Assembly (NCBI GenBank): GCA_900770875.1
Contig: CAAGLV010000003.1
Coordinates: 1-13,022, forward strand
Reading direction: 5' to 3'
Source of the DNA: Flavobacteriales bacterium
GTDB taxonomy: Bacteria; Bacteroidota; Bacteroidia; Flavobacteriales; Weeksellaceae
Length of the DNA stretch: 13,022 bases
The notes under the pieces are model-generated. The model saw only the letters and a list, made by a program, of their open reading frames with translations. It was not told where the DNA came from and did not search any database. Position 1 is the stretch's first letter, and the number at the start of each line of letters is the position of its first letter. The translations under genes were made by a program, and so were the position numbers. Below, piece after piece: positions 7,000 through 13,022 of the stretch.

Positions 7000-7531
7000 T
7001 GTAAGATTAGCTAAAAAGATTTCGATTGGAACTTTAGTTTCAGGAATCATTTTTCTTTTAGGATTTTATCTTACTTACGATTATACCTTAGCATTAGGAG
7101 GTATATTTTTTGGTTTAGGTATATTACTAATTGTAATTACCATTTTAACTAGCGATTTAATTACAGCTAAACGCCAACATTTTAATGCAAAAGAAAAAAG
7201 TACAACAATCCTTTGGAACGTATTAACAATTGTCTTTTTAATTATTTTTACAATAATAGGTGTACAATTAGCAAATAGCAGTAAAATTACCATTAAAAAC
7301 CAAACCGATTTTGTGGTTAAAAATGTATTTATTACAGGTTGTCAGGAAATAAATATTAAAGATATCGAAGCTAATTCGTCTAAAATTGTTCATTTATTTT
7401 ATCAAAAAAATAAGACAGATAATTGCGAAGTAAAATTAAGATACACCACAAACGATTTAATAAAAGAAGATTTATTAATCTTTGAAACTTCACCCTTTAA
7501 AGGCGAAAAAATTACATACGAAATCAATTAA
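6977..7531 (+). CDS. three-helix membrane protein, unknown
   Basis: I do not recognise a family. The 184 residues show three hydrophobic helices at about 15-34, 37-58 and 76-98, then a soluble domain (99-184) rich in beta-type sequence. Lysines and arginines near the N-terminus (K3, R10, K13, K14) and in the loop 59-75 (K65, R66, K72, K74) suggest these are cytoplasmic. That would place the C-terminal domain in the periplasm, where its two cysteines, C122 and C150, could form a disulfide. This topology is inferred from the positive-inside rule. Two adjacent ATG codons, 6977 and 6980, could serve as start. It overlaps the hydrolase gene by 23 bases and is read in another frame, so the two are likely translationally coupled. 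A terminator follows directly. Confidence 0.8.
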   Translation: MMKLYQNNVRLAKKISIGTLVSGIIFLLGFYLTYDYTLALGGIFFGLGILLIVITILTSDLITAKRQHFNAKEKSTTILWNVLTIVFLIIFTIIGVQLANSSKITIKNQTDFVVKNVFITGCQEINIKDIEANSSKIVHLFYQKNKTDNCEVKLRYTTNDLIKEDLLIFETSPFKGEKITYEIN

Positions 7532-7535
7532 AATT

Positions 7536-7567
7536 AAAAAGCCACTTCGTTTAAAAGTGGCTTTTTT
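7536..7567. terminator. two-way terminator between convergent genes
   Basis: AAAAAGCCACTT (7536-7547) and AAGTGGCTTTTT (7555-7566) form a perfect 12-bp stem with a 7-nt loop. The T-run serves the + strand and the A-run at 7536-7540 gives a T-run on the - strand, so it can stop both the membrane-protein and NlpC/P60 transcripts. Confidence 0.9.
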
Positions 7568-7571
7568 AGTA

Positions 7572-8333
7572 TTATATAATTCGTTTAATAAATCGTAAAC
7601 GATGCGAATATTTTTGAGAATCTGTATTAAAAATTCCGTTCGAATCAAAAGGATCTATTCTTACTTTTCCGTGCGCATGGATAATTTTATAATCGCCTAA
7701 AATGATTCCGACATGAATAATTTTACCGTCTGCATTATCAAAAAAAGCTAAATCGCCAGGTTCGGCTTCTTCAACAAAACTTAAAACCTCGCCTAATTCG
7801 GCTTGTTGATAAGCATCGCGTGGTAATTGATAACCACCTAACTTATAAACTTGTTGCGTAAAACCCGAACAATCGATTCCGAAAGTTGATTTTCCGCCCC
7901 ATAAATACGGAACATTTAAATATAATTTTGCCAAATCTACCAATTGTTCTTTAGATCGTTTACCCGAAGTATAAACTCCGTAATACTCGAAACATTTATT
8001 GGCAATTCTGATTTTATTTTCTTTTAAAGCACGTAATTCTGCACCTAATGTTAACGTAAATGGCAATCCATTTTCTGTTGCTTGGTTGTATGCATTAATT
8101 GCAAATTTCTCGGGATTATCGGCATTGTATTCTTCTTCAGAAACAATTAAAAATTGTTTAGGGTCTACCCAACCTTCGTATCCATCAAAGGCTAATCGTA
8201 CTTTAAACCATTTTTCTAATTCTTCTAAAACCTCAACTTTTTCACCAAATAAAACCTGAGAAACCATTTCCGAAGCATCTGCTGCGGCCGATCTTAATGG
8301 CGATACACTAACCTGACAAATGGCTAACTTCAT
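7572..8333 (-). CDS. SH3b-NlpC/P60 (C40) cysteine peptidase
   Basis: A 253-residue peptidase probably cleaving gamma-D-glutamyl bonds in murein peptides. A bacterial SH3 domain fills about residues 1-64, with the typical VEVLEELEKWFKVR and GYEGWV segments. The NlpC/P60 domain covers about 130-253. Cys155 in GIDCSGF, His207 in IIHVGI and His219 in IIHAHG make the catalytic set, with the 12-residue His-His spacing of YkfC-type enzymes. PYLWGG (142-147) and PGDLAFF (192-198) are also conserved. There is no signal peptide or lipobox, so it should act in the cytoplasm. YkfC-like enzymes there trim recycled or imported wall peptides; that assignment is inferred. The start codon overlaps the stop of the O-methyltransferase gene in an ATGA, so translation is coupled. 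Confidence 0.92.
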   Translation of the reverse strand: MKLAICQVSVSPLRSAAADASEMVSQVLFGEKVEVLEELEKWFKVRLAFDGYEGWVDPKQFLIVSEEEYNADNPEKFAINAYNQATENGLPFTLTLGAELRALKENKIRIANKCFEYYGVYTSGKRSKEQLVDLAKLYLNVPYLWGGKSTFGIDCSGFTQQVYKLGGYQLPRDAYQQAELGEVLSFVEEAEPGDLAFFDNADGKIIHVGIILGDYKIIHAHGKVRIDPFDSNGIFNTDSQKYSHRLRFIKRII

Positions 8334-8977
8334 TTTTTACGTATTAAAGTTATACCATCACGAATTGGTAAAATCAACGATTCTACACGTTCGTCTGCCG
8401 TTACCATATCGTTAAATTCTTTTAAAATTTTTGTAGACGGATCTTTTTTATCTTCCTCTTCCATCATCACTTTTCCGTACCAAAGCACGTTATCAACTAA
8501 CATTACTCCACCAGGACGTAAAAGCGATAAAACTTTCTCGAAATAATAAGTATACGATTCTTTATCGGCATCGATAAAAGCTAAATCAACCGAATTTTCT
8601 TCGATTGTATTTAATTCTTCGCGTGCATCATTTACACGGAAATCGATTTTATCGGCATAAACTGATTCGTCAAAATATTTACGACATAAATATTCTAACT
8701 CATCATTTTTATCCATCGTTATGATTTTTCCTCCATCAATTAAGCCTTCTGCTAAACATAATGTTGCATAACCTGTAAAAGTTCCTAATTCTAAAATAGT
8801 TTTAGGAAATAAAATTTTCGAAATTAAACTTAGTAAACGCCCTTGATATTCTCCCGAAATCATGTGAGGTTGTGTTGTACATTGATAGGTTTCAACACGT
8901 AAGCGTGTTAAAATTTCTGGTTCTTGATTCGCGTGGTTATCTAAATATGTTTCTAAAATTGGTGAAATATTGATCAT
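8330..8977 (-). CDS. SAM-dependent O-methyltransferase (COMT-like)
   Basis: A class I methyltransferase of 215 residues in the cation-dependent catechol/caffeoyl-CoA O-methyltransferase family, acting in the cytoplasm. The SAM-binding motif I is LELGTFTGYATLCLAEG (62-78). The acidic residue binding the ribose is Asp89 in ITMDK. FIDADKESY (134-142) supplies metal- and substrate-binding aspartates, and VDNVLWYG (161-168) the next metal ligands. TQPHMISGEYQGRLL (35-49), before motif I, is characteristic. The natural acceptor is unknown; relatives methylate catechols and related hydroxyaromatics. The ATG at 8977 lies 18 bp below a good -7 element. The TGA stop overlaps the start of the peptidase gene by four bases (ATGA), which makes a two-gene operon. 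Confidence 0.92.
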   Translation of the reverse strand: MINISPILETYLDNHANQEPEILTRLRVETYQCTTQPHMISGEYQGRLLSLISKILFPKTILELGTFTGYATLCLAEGLIDGGKIITMDKNDELEYLCRKYFDESVYADKIDFRVNDAREELNTIEENSVDLAFIDADKESYTYYFEKVLSLLRPGGVMLVDNVLWYGKVMMEEEDKKDPSTKILKEFNDMVTADERVESLILPIRDGITLIRKK

Positions 8978-8995
8978 ACCGTTTAAAAAAGTTTA

Positions 8996-9003
8996 CAAAA
9001 ATA
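8996..9003 (-). promoter_or_regulatory. -7 element of the O-methyltransferase operon
   Basis: The - strand reads TATTTTTG, an exact TAnnTTTG match 18 bp before the ATG. It lies in the T-rich tail of the acs terminator. The -33 region is not convincing. Confidence 0.45.
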
Positions 9004-9052
9004 ACAAAATCGTACTGAATAACCATTATAAATTAAAGCTTTCAGTACGATT
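8997..9052 (-). terminator. intrinsic terminator after acs
   Basis: AATCGTACTGAA (9008-9019) and TTCAGTACGATT (9041-9052) form a perfect 12-bp stem with a 21-nt loop. On the - strand the tail reads TTGTTATTTTTG. The + side has no T-run, so it works for the - strand only. Confidence 0.75.
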
Positions 9053-9079
9053 CATAAAAATATCTAATAAATTATTTCA

Positions 9080-10981
9080 TTAAATTGCTCCTTTCTGAAT
9101 TTCTTGTACAATTTCTGGATTTAATAATGTTGATGTATCGCCAAATTCGTTTTCGCCCGAAGCTATTTTTCTTAAAATGCGACGCATAATTTTACCGCTT
9201 CGCGTTTTTGGTAAACCTTTTACAAATTGTATTTTATCTGGTTTTGCTATTGCTCCGATCGATTTTGTAACCTCATCTCTAATTTCTTTTACTAATTGCT
9301 CTGACGGTTCGTAATTATCATATAAAATAACATAAGCATATAATGCGTTTCCTTTAATATCATGCGGAAAACCAACAACGGCACTTTCTACAACAGCTAA
9401 ATGTTCGTTAATGGCATTTTCTATTGGTGCGGTTCCTAAATTATGACCAGAAACTATCACCACATCATCTACACGACCTGTTATACGATAATATCCCATT
9501 TTATCGCGGTAAGCTCCGTCTCCTGTAAAATAATGGTTTGGAAATGTTGAAAAATACGTTTCCTTGTAACGCTGATGATCGCCATAAACTGTACGCGCCA
9601 TCGATGGCCAAGGAAATTTAATTGCTAAACGACCTTCGGCACTATCAGGACCTTCTTCAATTTCTTTTCCGTTTTCGTCCATTAATGCTAATTGCACACC
9701 TGGCAATGGTAAAGTTGCAAATGTTGGACGAGTTGAAGTAATTCCGGCCAATGGCGAAATCATAATTGCTCCGGTTTCGGTTTGCCACCATGTATCTACA
9801 ATTGGACAATTTCCTTTTCCGATGTAATCGTTATACCAATGCCAAGCTTCTTCGTTTATTGGTTCGCCCACCGATCCTAAAACTTTTAAGCTCGATAAAT
9901 CGTAAGGTTCTACATAACTTAAGGATTGTTTTGCTAACGAACGAATTGCTGTTGGAGCCGTATAAAAATGTGTAATTTTTAATTTTTCGATAATTTCCCA
10001 AAATCGTCCATAATCTGGAAAACTCGGGATTCCTTCGAACATTACTGTAGTTACACCATTTGCTAATGGTCCGTAAATAATATAACTATGTCCTGTAATC
10101 CAACCAATATCGGCTGTACACCAATAAATATCGTCGGGCTGCATCTGAAACACATTACTAAACGTATAAGCTGCGCCAACCATATAACCACCACACGTAT
10201 GCACCATTCCTTTAGGTTTACCTGTAGAACCCGATGTATAAAGGATAAATAACGGATCTTCGGCATCCATTTCTTCGGCCGGACAATCGATTCCTACTTT
10301 AGCCATTTCATCTATCCAAAATTTATCTCTTCCTCCTACCATTAAAGTTGGTTCTAAGGCACGACGATAAACGATACAAGTTTGTATAGATGGAGCATCT
10401 TTTAAGGCTTCGTCTACAATTGCTTTTAAATTAATTAATTTGTCGCCACGATATACTTCGTTTGCCGTTACAATTAATTTACATTGTGCATCATTGATAC
10501 GAGAAGCGATTGCTGAAGAAGAAAAACCTGCAAATACAATTGAATGAACCGCACCTATACGTGCGCATCCTAACATTGCAATAGCTAATTCGGGAATCAT
10601 TGGCATATAAATACACACACGATCGCCACGTTTAATTCCGTTTCGTTTTAACACATTTGCAAACTGACAAACCTTAGCATGCAATTGGCGATAAGTAATA
10701 TGACGAGATTCCTCTAACGGATTATTAGGTTCCCAAATAATTGCTGTTTTATTTCCATTTTTTTCTAAATGTCGATCTAAAATATTTTCGGTAATGTTTA
10801 GTTTTCCTCCAACAAACCATTTAAAATCTGGTTTAGAAAAATCATATTCTAAGGTTTTATCCCATCTTTTTTTCCAAATAAAATGTTCGGCAATTTTATC
10901 CCAAAATTGTTCAGGATTATCTACACTTTCCTTATATTCTTTTTTATATTCAGAAAAAGAGTTTATTCTTAAATTATTCAT
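9080..10981 (-). CDS. acs: acetyl-CoA synthetase (acetate-CoA ligase)
   Basis: Makes acetyl-CoA from acetate, ATP and CoA through acetyl-AMP, in the cytoplasm, so the cell can use or reclaim acetate. The 633 residues are near the usual 630-650. The ACAS N-terminal region is at about 10-75. The ATP-binding loop YTSGSTGKPKGMVHT occupies 248-262. The acyl pocket WWQTETG (398-404) contains the Trp that restricts the family to acetate. TGDG (486-489) and ITGRVDDVVIVSGHNLG (500-516) form the hinge to the C-terminal domain. PKTRSGKIMRR (591-601) carries the catalytic Lys597, whose acetylation switches off related enzymes. At the usual SGHRLGTAEIE motif this protein has SGHNLGTAPIE, with Asn514 replacing a CoA-contacting Arg. 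It is transcribed alone, between terminators at about 11012-11045 and 8997-9052. Confidence 0.96.
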   Translation of the reverse strand: MNNLRINSFSEYKKEYKESVDNPEQFWDKIAEHFIWKKRWDKTLEYDFSKPDFKWFVGGKLNITENILDRHLEKNGNKTAIIWEPNNPLEESRHITYRQLHAKVCQFANVLKRNGIKRGDRVCIYMPMIPELAIAMLGCARIGAVHSIVFAGFSSSAIASRINDAQCKLIVTANEVYRGDKLINLKAIVDEALKDAPSIQTCIVYRRALEPTLMVGGRDKFWIDEMAKVGIDCPAEEMDAEDPLFILYTSGSTGKPKGMVHTCGGYMVGAAYTFSNVFQMQPDDIYWCTADIGWITGHSYIIYGPLANGVTTVMFEGIPSFPDYGRFWEIIEKLKITHFYTAPTAIRSLAKQSLSYVEPYDLSSLKVLGSVGEPINEEAWHWYNDYIGKGNCPIVDTWWQTETGAIMISPLAGITSTRPTFATLPLPGVQLALMDENGKEIEEGPDSAEGRLAIKFPWPSMARTVYGDHQRYKETYFSTFPNHYFTGDGAYRDKMGYYRITGRVDDVVIVSGHNLGTAPIENAINEHLAVVESAVVGFPHDIKGNALYAYVILYDNYEPSEQLVKEIRDEVTKSIGAIAKPDKIQFVKGLPKTRSGKIMRRILRKIASGENEFGDTSTLLNPEIVQEIQKGAI

Positions 10982-11004
10982 TTATATAATTTTGTGGTTT
11001 AGAT

Positions 11005-11035
11005 TAAAAATAAAAAAAAGGATTAATTTATCAAA
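11005..11035 (-). promoter_or_regulatory. promoter of acs
   Basis: On the - strand, TTTG (11032-11035) is followed after 19 bp by TATTTTTA (11005-11012), one base off the -7 consensus TAnnTTTG. This is the best -33/-7 pair in the window, 23 bp before the acs ATG. The -33 part overlaps the loop and stem of the terminator of the preceding gene. Confidence 0.5.
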
Positions 11036-11045
11036 TTAATCCTTT
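11012..11045 (-). terminator. intrinsic terminator after the M48 gene
   Basis: AAAGGATTAATTT (11017-11029) and AAATTAATCCTTT (11033-11045) form a perfect 13-bp stem with a 3-nt loop. On the - strand it is followed by a T-run from the As at 11012-11019. Confidence 0.9.
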
Positions 11046-11072
11046 AAATATTTTATAATGAATAATATTAAA

Positions 11073-11873
11073 TTATTTTCCTTTATATGGACTTGCGTTA
11101 TAATATTCGATTGCTTTAGGTAAAGCTTTCTTTATATCTGCTATACGAGTTGCATCAGAAGGGTGAGTACTTAAAAATTCTACCGTTCCTCCTGAACTTA
11201 ATTTAGCCATACGCTCCCAAAATGGAATTGCTTCGCGAGGATCATATCCTGCCATTGCCATTAAATATAATCCAGTTTCATCTGCATCTAACTCCATTTT
11301 ACGCGAGTAAGATAATAAACCTACTTGCCCAACTGCTGGATAAAATTGCTCGAAAGCTGCTCCCCAATTTGTTCCAGAGCCTGCTCCACTAATTGCAGAA
11401 CCTAAAATACTTATACCATATTGCTGAGACATTTGTTGAGCCGAGTGATTAGCTAAAGCGTGACCAATTTCGTGCCCCAAAACGACAGCTAGTCCTGTTG
11501 CATTTTGTGTTACAGGTAAAATTCCTGTATAAACCGCTACTTTCCCTCCTGGCATACACCAAGCATTTACATCATTCGATTTAATCAATTTAAATTCCCA
11601 TTGATAGCCATCTAATTGAGACGAAAGTCCTTTTGATGCATAATATTTAACCGCTGCATCTTTAATACGCTCTCCTACCGTTTGTACCATTTTTGCATCG
11701 GCCGTTCCTGTAACAACCGTTGCCGAAGCTAAAACTTCTTTATATTGAGTAAAAGATGAAGGAAAAACCGTACTATTTGATACGATATTTAATCCTTTTT
11801 TTCCTGTAACCGCATTTGTTGTACAAGCCGCAAGCAAACCTACAGCTCCTACAGCTAATAATATTTTTTTCAT
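11073..11873 (-). CDS. M48-family zinc metalloprotease lipoprotein
   Basis: A 266-residue envelope metallopeptidase. The N-terminus KKILLAVGAVGLLAAC is a lipoprotein signal with lipobox LAAC and lipidated Cys17. NAVTGKKGLNIVS (20-32) resembles the segment that follows the lipobox in LoiP-like M48 proteins. NAWCMPGGKVAVYTGIL (103-119) leads into the zinc site GHEIGH (133-138), with ligands His134 and His138 and catalytic Glu135. The third ligand is Glu194 in ELDAD. STHPSDATRI (235-244) is the conserved C-terminal block. No acidic run follows Cys17, so a surface-export signal of Bacteroidota type is unlikely and a periplasm-facing anchor is inferred. Relatives degrade misfolded envelope proteins. 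There is no TPR domain, unlike BepA. The gene lies 5 bp behind mutS and must share its transcript. Confidence 0.93.
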   Translation of the reverse strand: MKKILLAVGAVGLLAACTTNAVTGKKGLNIVSNSTVFPSSFTQYKEVLASATVVTGTADAKMVQTVGERIKDAAVKYYASKGLSSQLDGYQWEFKLIKSNDVNAWCMPGGKVAVYTGILPVTQNATGLAVVLGHEIGHALANHSAQQMSQQYGISILGSAISGAGSGTNWGAAFEQFYPAVGQVGLLSYSRKMELDADETGLYLMAMAGYDPREAIPFWERMAKLSSGGTVEFLSTHPSDATRIADIKKALPKAIEYYNASPYKGK

Positions 11874-11878
11874 AGTAT

Positions 11879-13022
11879 TTATTTGCCTAGTTTCTTTTTA
11901 ATTTCGTTTAACTTCATTAATGCTTCAACAGGAGTTAAAGTATTAATATCGGTATTCATTATTTCTTCGCGAATAGCTTCTAAAATTGGATCATCTAACT
12001 GAAAAAAGCTTAATTGCATATTATCTTGCGTAATTTTTTCGGTTTTATTTCCAATTCCTTCGTCGGTTTTTGTTTGTTCTAAAACTTTCAATACATCGTT
12101 TGCACGACTAACAACTACTTTTGGCATTCCGGCCATTTTAGCTACATGAATCCCAAAACTATGTTCGCTTCCGCCTGGAACCAATTTTCTTAAAAATAGA
12201 ATCGAATCTTTTGTTTCTTTAATACTTACGTTAAAGTTTTTGATTCGTTCCATCGATTTCGACATTTCGTTTAACTCGTGGTAATGCGTTGCAAACAATG
12301 TTTTTGGTTTCAAATTACTTTGATGTAAAAACTCAGCAATTGCCCAAGCAATCGAAATCCCATCGTACGTAGAAGTTCCACGTCCAATTTCGTCTAATAG
12401 AATCAAACTTCGTTCCGAAATATTATTTAAAATACTTGCTGTTTCGTTCATCTCAACCATAAAAGTTGATTCGCCCGAAGAAATATTATCCGACGCACCT
12501 ACACGCGTAAATATTTTATCTACAATTCCAATTTCAGCTTCATTTGCTGGAACAAAACATCCCATCTGCGCCATAATTACAATCAATGCTGTTTGACGTA
12601 ATAAGGCCGATTTTCCCGACATATTTGGTCCGGTAATCATGATGATTTGTTGATCGACTTGATTTAACTTTACATTATTCGAGACATATTGTTCGCCTAA
12701 AGGCAATTGTTGTTCGATAACGGGATGACGACCTTCGGAAATTTTTAAATCGAAACCATCAGATAACTGCGGTTTGATGTACGAATTTTTCTCGGCAATT
12801 TCGGCAAATGTTGAAAGTACATCTAAATAAGCAATAGCTTTTGCTGTTTGCTGAATTGGTAAAAGTTTGGTGATAATTTCTTGAATCAAATCAATAAATA
12901 ATTGATTTTCTATTGCTAGAATCTTTTCTTCAGCACCAAGAATTTGCGTTTCGTATTCTTTTAATTCTTCGGTAATATAGCGTTCGGCATTTACTAAAGT
13001 TTGTTTACGAATCCAATCCGAA
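11879..13022 (-). CDS. mutS: DNA mismatch repair protein MutS (3' part)
   Basis: Recognises mismatched bases and starts repair. The 5' half lies beyond the window edge: 380 residues are visible, of roughly 850 expected. The frame is open to the edge with MutS core sequence (WIRKQTLVNAERYITEEL near the start), so apparent starts inside it, such as a TTG at 12889, are not real. In visible numbering, the Walker A loop GPNMSGKS is at 131-138 and the family's ESTFMVEMNETA about 50 residues later. Walker B LILLDEIGRGTSTYDG starts at 206, ATHYHEL is at 244-250, and the helix-turn-helix GIHVAKMAG is at 290-298. Near the C-terminus QLSFF (336-340) matches a sliding-clamp-binding motif, followed by the short C-terminal dimerisation segment. 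The M48 lipoprotein gene starts 5 bp downstream. Confidence 0.97.
   Translation of the reverse strand, partial: SDWIRKQTLVNAERYITEELKEYETQILGAEEKILAIENQLFIDLIQEIITKLLPIQQTAKAIAYLDVLSTFAEIAEKNSYIKPQLSDGFDLKISEGRHPVIEQQLPLGEQYVSNNVKLNQVDQQIIMITGPNMSGKSALLRQTALIVIMAQMGCFVPANEAEIGIVDKIFTRVGASDNISSGESTFMVEMNETASILNNISERSLILLDEIGRGTSTYDGISIAWAIAEFLHQSNLKPKTLFATHYHELNEMSKSMERIKNFNVSIKETKDSILFLRKLVPGGSEHSFGIHVAKMAGMPKVVVSRANDVLKVLEQTKTDEGIGNKTEKITQDNMQLSFFQLDDPILEAIREEIMNTDINTLTPVEALMKLNEIKKKLGK

Noticed and set aside
7081..7293. Hydrophobic - strand frame antisense to the membrane protein
   Set aside because: Complement of the AT-rich transmembrane segments; its hydrophobicity follows from that base composition.
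7999..8259. + strand frame inside the NlpC/P60 gene
   Set aside because: The opposite strand has an intact SH3b-peptidase with all catalytic residues; this frame shows nothing recognisable.
9766..9975. + strand frame inside acs
   Set aside because: Antisense to conserved acetyl-CoA synthetase sequence, including the acyl-pocket region.
10063..10266. Second - strand frame inside acs
   Set aside because: Same strand but a different frame from the conserved ATP-binding region; no frameshift is needed to explain acs.
10794..11039. + strand frame running from acs into the gap upstream of it
   Set aside because: It crosses the acs start, its promoter and the M48 terminator, and its sequence is low-complexity.
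1..13022. Possible mobile element, CRISPR, tRNA or phage content
   Set aside because: No transposase, integrase, long terminal repeats, regularly spaced repeats or tRNA-like clover-leaf was seen, and base composition looks even throughout.

Overview
The window looks like ordinary chromosome from a low-GC member of the Bacteroidota, most likely class Flavobacteriia. A relative of Empedobacter, Weeksella or Myroides would fit, but the genus is a guess. Supporting signs are two DUF3078 proteins (a family largely confined to this phylum), the AT-rich codon use with many TTA leucines, the absence of clear Shine-Dalgarno sequences, and several matches to the Bacteroidota -7 promoter element TAnnTTTG.

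Layout: every gene in 1-7531 is on the + strand and every gene in 7572-13022 is on the - strand. The two halves converge on a two-way hairpin terminator at 7536-7567. The + half carries hemH (ferrochelatase), a tandem pair of DUF3078 outer-membrane-like proteins, hutI (histidine degradation), yicC-gmk (an endoribonuclease-family protein plus guanylate kinase), and an alpha/beta hydrolase overlapping an unrecognised three-helix membrane protein. The - half, in transcription order, carries the 3' part of mutS with an M48 lipoprotein metalloprotease 5 bp behind it, then acs (acetyl-CoA synthetase), then an O-methyltransferase whose stop codon overlaps the start of a cytoplasmic NlpC/P60 peptidase.

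Transcription units inferred from spacing and hairpins: hemH; DUF3078-DUF3078 (possibly running on into hutI); yicC-gmk; hydrolase-membrane protein; mutS-M48; acs; O-methyltransferase-NlpC/P60. Intergenic spaces are all under about 140 bp and no gene-free stretch reaches 300 bp. In three gaps the terminator of one gene and the likely promoter of the next share bases.

The genes do not form one pathway. They cover haem synthesis, histidine breakdown, GMP phosphorylation, acetate activation, mismatch repair, peptide recycling and envelope proteolysis. I found no mobile element, CRISPR array, tRNA, rRNA, phage gene or defence island, and no convincing new multi-gene system. The least explained items are the DUF3078 pair, the three-helix membrane protein, and an Arg-to-Asn change in the acetyl-CoA synthetase C-terminal domain.
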